Shown one piece after another: positions 50,748 through 61,139 of a stretch of 64,000 nt of DNA. A program made the translations under genes and the position numbers. The notes under the pieces are model-generated. The model was not told the origin of the DNA. It worked only from the letters and a program-made list of their open reading frames with translations, and did no database searches. The first letter of the stretch is position 1. Each line of letters starts with the position of its first letter. Source of the stretch: Tranzscheliella williamsii (lineage: Eukaryota > Basidiomycota > Ustilaginomycetes > Ustilaginales > Ustilaginaceae); the NCBI GenBank assembly GCA_023212725.1, contig JALBYF010000074.1:22168-86167 (forward strand), read 5' to 3'.

Positions 50748-53642
50748 TTAGGGTAGGCCGCCAGCCCTCATACCTGCATCGGTGTGCCAAAAGAGTGTCG
50801 CTTGCAATAAAGGATCCATCCATGTCCATTGCGGTAAAGGACCGTTGGCATACTCATCCGCAAGAACGTCGCTATCGAGGATCGCCGAGATATCCATATC
50901 TTGGGAGAGGTGATGGTCTAAACTCGCTTCTATAGAACAGTGAAGCTGGGTTTGATCGTTGGCATGACCATGGCTGGCACTGTTCTCGACTCTTATAGGG
51001 GGAGAAGCCACATTAAATATTGTTCCGCTCGTCGGCGAAGTCGCGGTCGGGGCGCTGAAAGAAGTGTCACTGGCAGAGGACAACGTTGGGCAACTCGCGG
51101 CGGATCCGGTTGCTGTAGAGGGAGCTAAATCGAGTGCTCCTCGGACCAGTAAGTCCAAGTTACACCTCGCAGCTTCCGTTTGCACAATGTCCCTTCCAGA
51201 GCCTCCTGATGTTTCTTCGGGGAGCCCAGCCGACGGACGGGTAACGGTGGTGCTGCTGAGTTGAAGGCCGTCTACGCACGTCGAACCGAGCTTACGCAGA
51301 ATCTTGGGCAGCAGGGCTTCCAGATGGGTTACAGCCCGTCTTGCCACATGGGATGAGGACGAAGCCATAGAAAGTAGGGACATTGAGGTCTCGAGATCAG
51401 TTCGTACATCTCTTGCCAGCATGCTTTCGGGACACCTGAGCAACACCTGCGACTGGACGATGGCCGCTGTATACAGATGAAAAATGAAAAACCACCAATT
51501 GAGAGCCTGAGCACATTGAGCAAAAGCTGATTTGACCAAGAGTGTGTGCTGTCGAGCACTCTTGATAGCAGCAGCAAATTGACTGGCGTAAGGGGACATT
51601 AGCGGCTCCGGGGCGTACCGTGTTGCTCGGGCAAAAAATGGTCGATGTAAGAAGAGCAGCGCTTTGTGGAGCAATAGAGACAGCATATGTCTCTGCGGGA
51701 CAATATGGGCTAGGTATTCATCTGGAACGCCATCGACGGGCGGACGTGGTGCTTCTGGCGTCCAATGCAGCCAGTGAGGGATCTGGCTGGCAAAGTGACG
51801 TACCTTCGCATCCATACTCATGGTCTCTTCCAATCCCGGGAGTTCCTGTCTACTGTGCATACGATTGATCTGGGCATATAAGGGACAAAGCCGATATTTG
51901 AGGGCGTGGAAGACTTCGGGATGAGGTGCTTCTTCCAGGTACGAATCTTTCATCTCGAAGGGCATTGGGCAGCTGATTTCTTCTGGGAGGCAGGCAGGAC
52001 GACCAAAATTGAGCGACTGAAGATGTTCGTAGACTTGTAATTCCCACCACACCCGGGAATGAGCTTGGCGTTGATGGGATGACAAGTGCGATGCGGGCTG
52101 GCTGCGGTGCATGCCGAGGCTGACCGCCATGCGAATGCCGCTTCCCAAGACTTGCCATGCAGCATGCGCGCTGTCAGCTCGACCCTGTGACAGAAGATAG
52201 CTTACCGCAAGGTGGGCACAAACTGCTGATTCCCATGTGCACGGAGCAAAAGCACCCCACTTCGAGGACCTGCCTCCCGCAAAGAAATCGAAACCGATGT
52301 CAAAAAGCGCATGGGCGTGATTTCCGTAGTCCGGAGAAGTCACGTTGCCGCCATTAGGCTGCTCATGTCGCTGAGAATCGTAACCTTGGTCAGGATGGGG
52401 CCGGCCTCCTTCGGTCTGCATGCAAATCGATTCGTTTCGGCGAGAAGTGATCGACCACGTAGAGGGCGCTCGCTGGTCCGGATCTCGATCAGCCATCATC
52501 GGCTTGAAGAATAGCGCGCCCAAAGCCAGCGCAAAAGCTACCATATGAATGCTGACTTGAGTGACACGGGGTACATGTTGGTAGAGCTCGACGAGGATTT
52601 GGTTAAGATGGTCTGGCTCGACTGGACTGTACATCCAGGCCACTTGATCGTAGTAGTTGCGAAGAATGAGCTGACTTTGTTCCAAGGTGGGTGGCAGCAC
52701 AGCCATGATACGCTGGTGGACTGTCGGAGCAGCGATAGGGTACATACTGAAGGCCGATTCCGGTTGTGAGGAAGCAGAGCTAGTGCGCGGAGATAGCGCA
52801 GAAGCTCTGTAGACTCTGTCACGCTCACTGCTCACCACGTCTGCATCACGCTGGCTATAAAGCGCTCCGGAGGTTGTGCCATAGTACACGAACCCAGTCG
52901 GAGAGCCGCTCCGGTTGTCCGACCTGTGTGTGGAGCTTCTGTCGCATGGCTGCGGTTGGTCAGGGGCACTGCTAGGAAGCCTTCTCGTGCTCGCTTGTGG
53001 GCCCTCTGTATCAAGGAAGTAAGACGCAGGTCTATGTGCCGCAGACGCGCCACTGTGTATCTGGTTGTGTAGGTTAGAAGGCTGAAGGTGGCATCCAGAG
53101 GATTGCTGCATCTGCTGCGCAGAATACGGTAGTGGACTTAGGGATACGGATGATTGCAACCCTTCTATAGACGGCGCCGCAGCAGTTCGGTCCAAGATGG
53201 GTAGATCCTGCGATACAACAGCTTGGGGTTGGGTCGCACCTTCAGAGACCGCTGCGGGTGGCGTTGCTCCATCGATCGAATGGGGGCAGTGGCTCGATAA
53301 AGATGCGCCTACAGGCCAGTACGGCGGTGATTGCTGAACGCCGGAAAGACGTCGGACATTGGCTTCTAGATCCGCAATCTTGTTCCTATAGAAGCGTAAG
53401 AGATGCTCATTGCCTGCCTTCGCTGTAACGCGAGAGATGTTTCCAGGACACAGCTCTGCACATTTGCGTCGCTTGCATTGTGAGCAGGGCCAAGTATTCA
53501 CGGCACCTCGATCGCACTTCAACTTGAGACGCCTGCATTCGGCACAGCTCGATGCCTTACCTTGAGGTTCATAAGCTCTGCAAGCTGTTTGGCCTGGCGC
53601 AGAAGTCCTTGGCATTGTGGGGAAGGCTGAGCTGTGGTGCAT
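50748..53642 (-). CDS. Zn2Cys6 transcription factor with fungal-specific TF domain (large)
   Basis: The intronless ORF encodes 964 residues. The zinc cluster lies at about 33-65 (CAECRRLKLKCDRG then CSQCKRRKCAELC), followed by a coiled-coil (LLRFYRNKIADLEANVRRL). The fungal TF domain covers about 320-720, with WQVLGSGIRMAVSLGMHRS, HSRVWWELQVYEHLQSLNFGRP and MPFEMKDSYL as landmarks. The N-terminal lead and C-terminal 200 residues are Ser/Thr/Pro-rich. It likely binds CGG-type sites and controls nearby or distant catabolic genes. Its gene ends 143 bases from the ATO transporter. A second in-frame Met (MPRTS, residue 10) may be the true start. Confidence 0.88.
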   Translation of the reverse strand: MHHSSAFPTMPRTSAPGQTACRAYEPQGKASSCAECRRLKLKCDRGAVNTWPCSQCKRRKCAELCPGNISRVTAKAGNEHLLRFYRNKIADLEANVRRLSGVQQSPPYWPVGASLSSHCPHSIDGATPPAAVSEGATQPQAVVSQDLPILDRTAAAPSIEGLQSSVSLSPLPYSAQQMQQSSGCHLQPSNLHNQIHSGASAAHRPASYFLDTEGPQASTRRLPSSAPDQPQPCDRSSTHRSDNRSGSPTGFVYYGTTSGALYSQRDADVVSSERDRVYRASALSPRTSSASSQPESAFSMYPIAAPTVHQRIMAVLPPTLEQSQLILRNYYDQVAWMYSPVEPDHLNQILVELYQHVPRVTQVSIHMVAFALALGALFFKPMMADRDPDQRAPSTWSITSRRNESICMQTEGGRPHPDQGYDSQRHEQPNGGNVTSPDYGNHAHALFDIGFDFFAGGRSSKWGAFAPCTWESAVCAHLAVSYLLSQGRADSAHAAWQVLGSGIRMAVSLGMHRSQPASHLSSHQRQAHSRVWWELQVYEHLQSLNFGRPACLPEEISCPMPFEMKDSYLEEAPHPEVFHALKYRLCPLYAQINRMHSRQELPGLEETMSMDAKVRHFASQIPHWLHWTPEAPRPPVDGVPDEYLAHIVPQRHMLSLLLHKALLFLHRPFFARATRYAPEPLMSPYASQFAAAIKSARQHTLLVKSAFAQCAQALNWWFFIFHLYTAAIVQSQVLLRCPESMLARDVRTDLETSMSLLSMASSSSHVARRAVTHLEALLPKILRKLGSTCVDGLQLSSTTVTRPSAGLPEETSGGSGRDIVQTEAARCNLDLLVRGALDLAPSTATGSAASCPTLSSASDTSFSAPTATSPTSGTIFNVASPPIRVENSASHGHANDQTQLHCSIEASLDHHLSQDMDISAILDSDVLADEYANGPLPQWTWMDPLLQATLFWHTDAGMRAGGLP

Positions 53643-54031
53643 ATGATGATAATGCTAAATGAACGCGCGAACCAATCAATTGGAGCTACGTCAATCTGAC
53701 ACTAACAACAGTCTCTTGTAGTTCATCCTCTCCGACGCGCGGAGAAGGACCCTTAAAACTCTGTGGCTCTCTTTCCAGTGCGGAGCCCCACATTTAGATG
53801 CAGCCTTATTGCAAGTGGATGTCGGAGTCTGAATCATTTGCTTCTAGGCCATTCATCCAGCATTGCCACCACATCACCTACAGTTTCCCCCTCCCAGGCA
53901 GCTCATATCTACATCGCCAATCCTATGATTGTCTGCCCGTTGCTTCCTCTCACCTCTTGGCTCCGCTGTAACGAGAGTTCGAAAGACTCATTATCCCGTC
54001 CCGCCAGCCATCAGCGCGTCTGTTATCGAAG
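53643..54031. other. Divergent promoter region, regulator 2 and cytochrome b5-domain gene
   Basis: About 390 bases; the two ATG codons are divergent. No gene or clear operator is seen. Confidence 0.4.
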
Positions 54032-54544
54032 ATGGGATGGAGACGCAATAGAGCGAAGTCCTCAGCTCACTACAGCTCGGACATCACGCCGCTCGTTGCT
54101 GCATTCACTGTCAAAGCCTCGATCAACTCCTTCGAAGCCGAGTGCAAGGGCCAGACGGAGCTCATTTCGAAGTCTAAATCGGACGGGCTGGTTGTGACCA
54201 CCACCGACGTTTCTCTGGAGAGTCTGGAACCACAGACGAAGCCCACCTTCACATTACAAGAGCTAGAAAGACATACGTCTAGAGAGGAGGGCGGCGTCTG
54301 GATCGCTATTCACAACAGGGTATACGACGTCACGCGTTTTATGCATCTCGAGCATCCTGGCGGTGACAGCGTCATCCAGGCATTTGCGGGCAAGCAATGT
54401 GACTGGCAATTTGAATGTTTCCATCACCAGCGCCACCTAGATCAGTATCACGCTGAGCTGTTCATAGGTTACGTGTCACCTGTACCTGCGAATCCATACC
54501 CGAAGCCACCAAAGGAGCTCAAAGCGTCTTGGAGAGTCGAATGA
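54032..54544 (+). CDS. Cytochrome b5-like heme-binding protein
   Basis: The 170-residue ORF has a b5 domain in its second half (about 75-150). VWIAIHNRVYDVTRFMHLEHPGG contains the first heme ligand H108 in HPGG. The second heme His is less clear; H133 or H134 in FECFHHQRH is the best candidate. LFIGYV is the usual domain end. The N-terminus is basic and Ser-rich, with no membrane span. It should be a soluble electron carrier, perhaps for an oxygenase or desaturase. It lies between regulator 2 and the amidohydrolase. Confidence 0.83.
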   Translation: MGWRRNRAKSSAHYSSDITPLVAAFTVKASINSFEAECKGQTELISKSKSDGLVVTTTDVSLESLEPQTKPTFTLQELERHTSREEGGVWIAIHNRVYDVTRFMHLEHPGGDSVIQAFAGKQCDWQFECFHHQRHLDQYHAELFIGYVSPVPANPYPKPPKELKASWRVE

Positions 54545-54774
54545 TAAGCATTTGCGTTCAGGAAAAGGATAACACTCTCATCAAGCTCACCGCGAGAAAT
54601 CGTTCGAATCCTACAAGATATAGTAAAGAGATGCACTAGTAAATATGAGAATTCGTGGAGAGCTAAACATCTGCGTTGAGGGACACTTGTACACTGGCGG
54701 TCGTTCATCGAAAGCAGACAGGGTTCTCGCGCAATTGTATCCAGTAAAGACGTAGCATCGACACAAAATCCCGC

Positions 54775-56295
54775 TTAAGATCTTGGGGTATCCTTGGCGA
54801 GCTGTTTGTGAACACGGCCATTGATCAGAATCATGTCGAGGTGCTTGCCATGTTTGCTGAGCAAGCTGATGTCCTCCAAAGGGTTGCCGTCGACGAGAAG
54901 GAGATCAGCGTAGTAGCCGGGAAGAACTTTGCCGAGTTCGTCGGGCTGCCCCATCAGCTCGCCTCCCCAAGCGGTACCGGCGATGACAGCCTCCATGGGT
55001 GAGTACCCCAACAGGTTGACAAAGTGCTCAAGGTCACGTTGTGTGCCATGTGGGCACCACGCAAAGCCGTAATCGCCACCTGGTAGCACTTTGATTCCTC
55101 TTCGTCGCATTTCTTGCAAGCCTTTGATGGCCACCTCCAGTTCGCGCTTGTACCCCACAGATTCCGCCTTGGTAGGGGTGTAGCCAAATGCTACCGCATC
55201 GTTCAAGGTGGCAATAAGCCAGTTGATAGCAGGAGCGACCCAAACACGATCTTTCTGGACTTCGAGAGCATCCATCGTGGCATCTGAAATGAAGCTGGCG
55301 TGGTAGATGACGTCCACGCCGTATTGAAGGCACTGCATGATCGATTCATCGCTTCTCGCATGGCCACAAACACGCTTGCCACCTGCATGTGCAGTTTCGA
55401 CCGCAACCTGGACCAAGCTGTCCTTGAAGACCGTGTCCTCCGCCCGCAAGGTTTCGGTGATTTCTTCTCCCGACATGCTGAGCTTGATATTGTCGACCCC
55501 GGTTTCGATGTGCAGGTTAACTTGTTCGATAACTTCCTCGTCCGTATCGGCGAAACTAGTGATACCAGGTATCAAAGCGCCATCTCGAGGTGCCATTTCT
55601 CTGCCATTCGCGAGAAATCGAGGTCCAGGAATTTCGTTCGCATAGATGGTATTACGTAGCACCGTGTCAATCCTCTGCTTGGCGGAAGCAGCCCCAAAGC
55701 ACATGGTGTAGCCACAGTCCAAGAAGGTGCGTGCAGATCGGGCCGAAAAAAGCGTGTGTTCTTCTACACCCATCAAAGCCAAGGCGTCCAGATTTCCGGC
55801 GTTGGTCCAGGTAAAGTGCGTGTGCGCATCGACCAAGCCACTCATCAGTGTTCTTCCATTACCGTGGATGACGCGGGAGACTCCCTTTGCCTCATCGGGC
55901 ACAATGCCCACATAACTGATTCGCTCACCTTGAACCAGTACGTCTCCACGATAAGGCTGTTGACCCGTCGAGTCAAGGATGTTGACGTCTTTGAAAAGAA
56001 TGCTACTCTCGGGGTCAGTGCCTTCCATTTTTCGTCTGGGAACGTGGATGCGAGGGTCCGGCTTGGTCAGATCGATGCCCCTGATCTCAGGTTTGGAATA
56101 ATCCCAAGGCTCTCCGATACCATTGACCTTCGGCAAGCTTTCTTTCGTGTACGACTTGGTACCGTCAGAACGAGCCCAAGAAGGTGGCTTCCAAGTGGAT
56201 TTCTCAGGTGCAAATTGTGTCACATCGAATGAAAAGCCTGGGTGAGGCAGACCCGCTTGGGTCATCCTGTTGACTGCAACAGCTTCCGGAGCCAT
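54775..56295 (-). CDS. Amidohydrolase superfamily metal-dependent hydrolase
   Basis: The intronless ORF encodes 506 residues. The amidohydrolase TIM-barrel is clear: FKDVNILDSTG at the N-terminal beta-sandwich, the metal motif H158-T-H160 in DAHTHF, NIKLSMSG with the likely carboxylated Lys, KRVCGHARS and YHASF with further His ligands, and GGDYGF with the catalytic Asp. The end GKVLPGYYADLLLVDGNP is the typical C-terminal strand. Relatives include imidazolonepropionase-like and Xaa-Pro/carboxamidase-type enzymes that split C-N bonds. A leading extension of about 90 residues is unusual. It is divergent from the FAH-hydrolase fusion across 1.1 kb. Confidence 0.9.
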   Translation of the reverse strand: MAPEAVAVNRMTQAGLPHPGFSFDVTQFAPEKSTWKPPSWARSDGTKSYTKESLPKVNGIGEPWDYSKPEIRGIDLTKPDPRIHVPRRKMEGTDPESSILFKDVNILDSTGQQPYRGDVLVQGERISYVGIVPDEAKGVSRVIHGNGRTLMSGLVDAHTHFTWTNAGNLDALALMGVEEHTLFSARSARTFLDCGYTMCFGAASAKQRIDTVLRNTIYANEIPGPRFLANGREMAPRDGALIPGITSFADTDEEVIEQVNLHIETGVDNIKLSMSGEEITETLRAEDTVFKDSLVQVAVETAHAGGKRVCGHARSDESIMQCLQYGVDVIYHASFISDATMDALEVQKDRVWVAPAINWLIATLNDAVAFGYTPTKAESVGYKRELEVAIKGLQEMRRRGIKVLPGGDYGFAWCPHGTQRDLEHFVNLLGYSPMEAVIAGTAWGGELMGQPDELGKVLPGYYADLLLVDGNPLEDISLLSKHGKHLDMILINGRVHKQLAKDTPRS

Positions 56296-56741
56296 TGTCG
56301 CGATTGCTTAGGAAAGTGAGAAGCGTATACAGAGTACTGGAGCTTGCAACAGCGTTGTAACAGCGCTTAGAATTAGTTTTAGCGTGGATAGCAAATGCGT
56401 TGCTTTGAAAGGAGAGAGCGTTGTCTGATGGCGAAGCGTCGGATGATTCCAGCTGACATGGCTGCCTCAGCTTATATTTCTGTGACAGATCGCTTTGTGG
56501 TCTTCTTTTCCTCGCCGCAAAAGTAGCACTGTAGGACTCGGTGCTACGCCGGTGAAATCACCCTCCGATGACCCATGCGCAGATAGGGAAGCTAGCACTC
56601 CTGGACAGTCGCCAGGTTGAGGGCTGGTCAAACATAGGAGAACTTCCACCAGAGGGTGATAGAGGCAACAAAGCAGCAAGGAGGTAGAGCTGTCGAGAGA
56701 TGCGAAAGGCACTTAGTGCCACGAGCGCAGTTGCCACCCTC

Positions 56742-56778
56742 GGCATGCGATTGCGGGGACGGCATGCGATTGCGGGGA
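56742..56778. repeat. Direct repeat of GGCATGCGATTGCGGGGA
   Basis: Two identical 18-base copies, 56742-56759 and 56761-56778, with one base between. Confidence 0.75.
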
Positions 56779-57025
56779 AATGACGGCGGCGCTTCCTTTT
56801 CGCGGTTAGGTCTGCTGGTCACAAATGCGTGCATTGGACTGTGCCGTTTCTTTTCCGAATTTCACTCGGACGCTTGTGTGCTTTCCAGTTCTAGTATCAG
56901 AAGTAACGTCAGGTGTCAAGAGCGTCGACAGCTGGGTCGCTTAGTGGCAAGTACGGCTGCTAGGTGCGTAACAAGCGGGCCTTCGTCAGTGAAAAAGATC
57001 CTCCCAACGGGCACTCGCTTAGCTC

Positions 57026-57040
57026 CTCCGGTCATCGGAG
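57026..57040. promoter_or_regulatory. Everted CCG-N5-CGG dyad
   Basis: CTCCG-gtcat-CGGAG is a perfect 5-bp inverted repeat around five bases, about 375 upstream of the fusion gene. The CCG/CGG ends fit a Zn2Cys6 target. Confidence 0.45.
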
Positions 57041-57415
57041 ATGTCTCGGATGTGGCGGTACGCCGGTGCCCGGATACTAACCGTCCGCCGGAGCCCCCTG
57101 TGACTGCGACCTTACATCCGTGCGTCACCCGCCCGCAATAGCATTAAGGCGGCTAGAGTTGGGTATCACAGATCGATGTACCCGAAGGCCCACTTTGGCC
57201 ACAAGTGTTCCAATTTGCCGACCAGCAGTTCTCACTCTTACTGTAATCTTGCCCGTGCCAATCGGGCATTGTTTCTTGGACAGGTGGTCGGAACCACAAG
57301 CCCTCTGACCAATAAAAGGGATAGTTCTTTCATGACCTACCACCGCCATCAACAATAATACAGCACCGTTCCTCCAAGAACTAGACGAACAGCAAGCGCA
57401 AAGCCAACAGCCAAT

Positions 57416-59200
57416 ATGGTCAAGCTAATTTCTTTCCGATCAAAAGCTAACGGTAACAAAAACATTGTTGGTGTGCTTCACAAAGATGGCACTACGGTGA
57501 TATCTGTCCGCCACCCGTCCACCAACGAGCTGCTCAGCGACGTTTTCGACATCGTCGAGCAGTGGGAAAGCCTAAAGAGCGTGGTGAATGTCCTCGCTGA
57601 GTCCGAAGCAAACGAGTCAAGTGCCGACGCATACCCCATCAATTTGATTGAGTATGCTCCTCTACTTCAAGGACGAGACGTCATGGCTGTCGGCAAGAAC
57701 TACGCAGATCACGCTAAGGAATTCAATAAGAGCGGCTATGATTCGAGTGACAAGAATGACATTCCCGACTTTCCTGTCATTTTCACCAAGCGTGCAAGCT
57801 CTATCGTGGCGCATGAAGCCGAGATCTATTCGCACGCCGAGGTGACCTCGGCCCTGGACTATGAGGGCGAGCTTGGCGTTATCATTGGCCGCAGTGGTTC
57901 GCACATCTCAAAGAAAGACGCTCTGCAGTATGTCTGGGGCTATACTATTATCAACGATGTCACAGCTCGAGACAGACAGAGAGACCACAAGCAGTTCTTC
58001 CTCGGAAAGAGTCTCGATACATTTTGTCCTATGGGTCCGTACCTCGTTCCAGCCGAGTTCATCGATGCTGCCAACTTGGATGTTGTGACTAAAGTCAACG
58101 GTGAAGTCAGGCAGAGCGGCAACACCTCACAGCTTATTTTTGACATCCCCACACTCATTGAGACGATCTCGGCCGGAATCACTCTTCAACCGGGTGATGT
58201 AATCGCCACTGGGACTCCCGCTGGAGTAGGCATCGGCCTAAACCCACCCACGTTTCTCCAACCAGCTGATGTGGTTGAAGTCTCAATCACCGGTCTGGGC
58301 ACTTTGCGAAACACGATCAGCTCAACTGCTCCTGCTGTCCAACCTGTACGGAAAGCGCAAACGGGCTTGGCCGCAAAGCAGCAGGACATTGCCACCGTCC
58401 GACTCCTTAACGGCAAGGAGTTACACATCGAGGACACTGGTAACCCTGATGGTCCAGCTGTGGTCCTGATACACGGCTTGGGAGGCAACCTCAACTTCTT
58501 CACCGCTGTTCTGCGCGCATCCGGCCTAGCTTCAACGCATCGGCTTGTTTCGGTGGACTGGGAAGGTCATGGCTTGAGCCCCCTGAGTGCTGGCGCAGCT
58601 TTGTCCGTCAAGGGCATCGTAGATGACCTTGTTGGTGTTCTTGATGCACTCAAGATCGATCGTGCAGCCTTGGTTGCTCACAGCCTTGGTGGTCTGCTAG
58701 CCAATACTTTGAGTGCCTCCCATCCGAGCCGAGTTACAGGTCAAGTCTTGTTGGGACCCGTCAAAGCTGTCGGCCAAGCCGGAAAAGATGCTCTTAACGG
58801 ACGTGCCAGCTTAGTCCGGTCGAAGGGAATGATAGCAGTAGCAGACACCGTATGTAACGCCGGCCTGTCCGAGAGGACTAAGGCTTCCAACGCCATGGCA
58901 TATGCGTTCACACGTGCATCGTTACTATCGACCTCTTCCCACGGCTATGCCCAAGCTTGCTCGGCTCTCGCCGCTGCTGAAGATCCAGACTACTCCAAGA
59001 TCGCTTGCCCTGTCTTGTTGGTCGGTGCTTCTGAGGACAAAACTTCGCCTCCAGCAACCATCCAGGCCCTTTCAGCTGCCATGCCGCAGAGCAAAGCTGT
59101 CACTCTCGATCATGTGGCGCACTGGCATGCTGTCGAGGACGTCGACGCAGTAGCTCAACTTCTGAAAGACTTTTTTCAGGGAACAGTTGAGCAACTGTAA
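57416..59200 (+). CDS. FAH-fold enzyme fused to an enol-lactonase-like alpha/beta hydrolase
   Basis: The intronless ORF encodes 594 residues. Residues about 1-305 are a complete FAH-family domain: AVGKNYADHAKEF, the ExE metal pair E150/E152 in DYEGELGVIIG, NDVTARDRQ, GKSLDTFCPMGP, VNGEVRQSGNT and GDVIATGTPAGVG. A linker of about 30 residues follows. Residues about 335-594 are an alpha/beta hydrolase close to 3-oxoadipate enol-lactonase: VVLIHGLGGN, nucleophile S423 in AHSLGGL, acid D541 in ASEDKTSPP, and H569 in VAHWHAVED. Each domain has its full catalytic set. The joint suggests sequential steps on a ring-cleavage or lactone intermediate. It is divergent from the amidohydrolase gene. Confidence 0.9.
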   Translation: MVKLISFRSKANGNKNIVGVLHKDGTTVISVRHPSTNELLSDVFDIVEQWESLKSVVNVLAESEANESSADAYPINLIEYAPLLQGRDVMAVGKNYADHAKEFNKSGYDSSDKNDIPDFPVIFTKRASSIVAHEAEIYSHAEVTSALDYEGELGVIIGRSGSHISKKDALQYVWGYTIINDVTARDRQRDHKQFFLGKSLDTFCPMGPYLVPAEFIDAANLDVVTKVNGEVRQSGNTSQLIFDIPTLIETISAGITLQPGDVIATGTPAGVGIGLNPPTFLQPADVVEVSITGLGTLRNTISSTAPAVQPVRKAQTGLAAKQQDIATVRLLNGKELHIEDTGNPDGPAVVLIHGLGGNLNFFTAVLRASGLASTHRLVSVDWEGHGLSPLSAGAALSVKGIVDDLVGVLDALKIDRAALVAHSLGGLLANTLSASHPSRVTGQVLLGPVKAVGQAGKDALNGRASLVRSKGMIAVADTVCNAGLSERTKASNAMAYAFTRASLLSTSSHGYAQACSALAAAEDPDYSKIACPVLLVGASEDKTSPPATIQALSAAMPQSKAVTLDHVAHWHAVEDVDAVAQLLKDFFQGTVEQL

Positions 59201-61139
59201 ACTGTAACAAGTTCATCGTCTTTTTCCTTGTAGCACATTTTTCTATGATAATTGACATACTTTTTCTCGTTGAGGCTTGCTCCCTAATATCAACTCACAA
59301 GTCCACTACCCTAACCGCCACTGGCCTGGGATCAAAGTCGACTGGCACCCCAGTCTCAGATGTCGAAGTAGTTGGAAGCTTAGTCTTTCCTGCACCCTAG
59401 CCCCAGCGGCAGCGGATCATTCACGTGGCTTGCGCGCCTATGCCTTTTTTCTCCTGCTCAACGGCTGGTAACCAATATGCCGCTGCCAGAGCGGCAATGG
59501 ACTGAAGCCAGCTGGCACAGCCTATGACGTCCTAAAGCGCTCAAACCGTGTATTGCCTGATGCTTAGTATGCGCTAGCCAGGTTCCAACATCGCTTTGCA
59601 TCGGGAAAAGGTCAAGATATGACTACCGTTCTGCACATGCGCCTACTTTTCCCTGCCAAAGCAGTGGCGATGATCAGCCATTTGCCTGGCAGAGTGCGCC
59701 AGAACGGCAGTGATGGCATTTAAGTTGCCGTCGTGAAGGCTTGCATGGCCTTTGCAGAACGATGATACTGTATCCAATTCAGTGTTGGGTAGAGAGGACA
59801 GCGTGTTATGTAGCGCATGATGATGCGTGGGCAGCGTTTTGTGAGGGCCCAGACGACCAAGAAACTTCCATAAAGAAAACATCCACAATAGTGGCATTGT
59901 ACTGCTTTCCAGGCGAGAACTGGGCAGCGGGGCCGATGGAACCCCATATCAGTGAGGCAGTGCCAAACCACTGTCATCCGCCTCAGCCATGCAGGCATTC
60001 TGATGTTGGCAAAGACCCAGTCCTCGACAGGTATGACAAAGGATGAGACAATTTTGGCCGACTGTGCTGCCGATGCAGGCAGACGACTTATGAGCAAGAT
60101 AATTGATTGCTAGGAAGCAGCAGAGTGGGCTGGGGACGACTAATGAGGTTGCGCCCCGACTCCTCGGCTGAGACGTGGCCGAGTGGCTCTAAAGCACATG
60201 CGCTTGTGCGATACACCCCCACTCCGCTGTACGCACATGTACATTGGTGGTATGCAGACTTGAAACTAGCAGAGACCCGGTGCTTCAGCCATCTTCATTG
60301 TACAACTGCTTGCCGATCGTGGCGACGTCTCGACTGTATCTATAGAGTCTTGACTCAGCGCGCAACAACCTCCTCTCCGACATCTGGCCAGCACCTCGAT
60401 TGTCTTCTTGGCATTCCCCTCGCCCGGCCTTCACGCTACTCGTCGCCCGTACCCTTGACCGCCTCCGTCATGGTCTCCTTGACCGCCTGTCTGCTCGCTC
60501 ATCGGCCCACACAGCTTCGTCGACCGACCCATCACCCAGCTCTTTGACCGTCTCCTCAGTTCCTTGCCTTCCCCCTTGTCAATCTCGTCACTCAGAATCT
60601 TGCGTGTCTCTTTGCCCGCCCTCTCGCTCGGCACCTTTCCCCTTCCCTGCCGGCGTCGCCAGCTTGTTGCTCCTCGACCACGCCGCCAATGGGCCAATCA
60701 CCACAGCCAAGCCACCTGTCGCCCCTGCCACAACCCGCTCACGCATGTTGAGCTGATCTGCGCCGTTCATTGTGGCCAACTTGATTTGTTCTGCTTGGAT
60801 GCCTGAAAACAGCGCTTCCTACCGCTTTCCTAGGCAGTGTCTCGTGAAGACGCCAGGTGAGCTTGCGAGCTCACTTCAGCGGCCACTACCCTCGTACAAG
60901 CCGCTCCCACCAGCGGCGCCGTAGCTGACTGCACCGCCCTCCTCCCTAGCGCCTGTACCAAAACTCAGACACGATCCAGCGCTAACTGGTTACTAGTTGT
61001 TGGTGTTGGTGTTGTTGTTGTTGTAGTGGTAATGGTTTGTAGCGGCTGTGCAATAGCTATGGCGGACATGGCTGAGGTAGCAAGTGCAATGTGTGGGGTC
61101 GCTTTGAGCGATTTTCGGTCTGCCATGCCGCAGCTGGTC
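59201..61139. other. Large gene-poor stretch
   Basis: About 1.9 kb with no supported gene. The 60107-60547 plus-strand ORF is open but has low-complexity, Ser/Arg-rich content. A Pol III A-box look-alike at 60176 lacks a tRNA fold. Confidence 0.4.
60996..61024. repeat. GTT/GGT trinucleotide microsatellite
   Basis: A run of GTTGGTGTTGTTGTT-type triplets. Confidence 0.7.

Larger units (their letters stand above)
56296..57415. promoter_or_regulatory. Divergent promoter, amidohydrolase and FAH-hydrolase fusion
   Basis: About 1.1 kb with no supported gene. It carries a 19-base direct repeat (56742-56778) and a CCG/CGG dyad (57026-57040). Both are candidate sites for a Zn2Cys6 regulator. Confidence 0.45.

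Noticed and set aside
60176..60186. TGGCCGAGTGG, a perfect Pol III A-box/D-arm match
   Set aside because: No T arm, no acceptor pairing and a 6-base anticodon-type loop; not a tRNA. A tRNA-derived SINE head remains possible but is unsupported.
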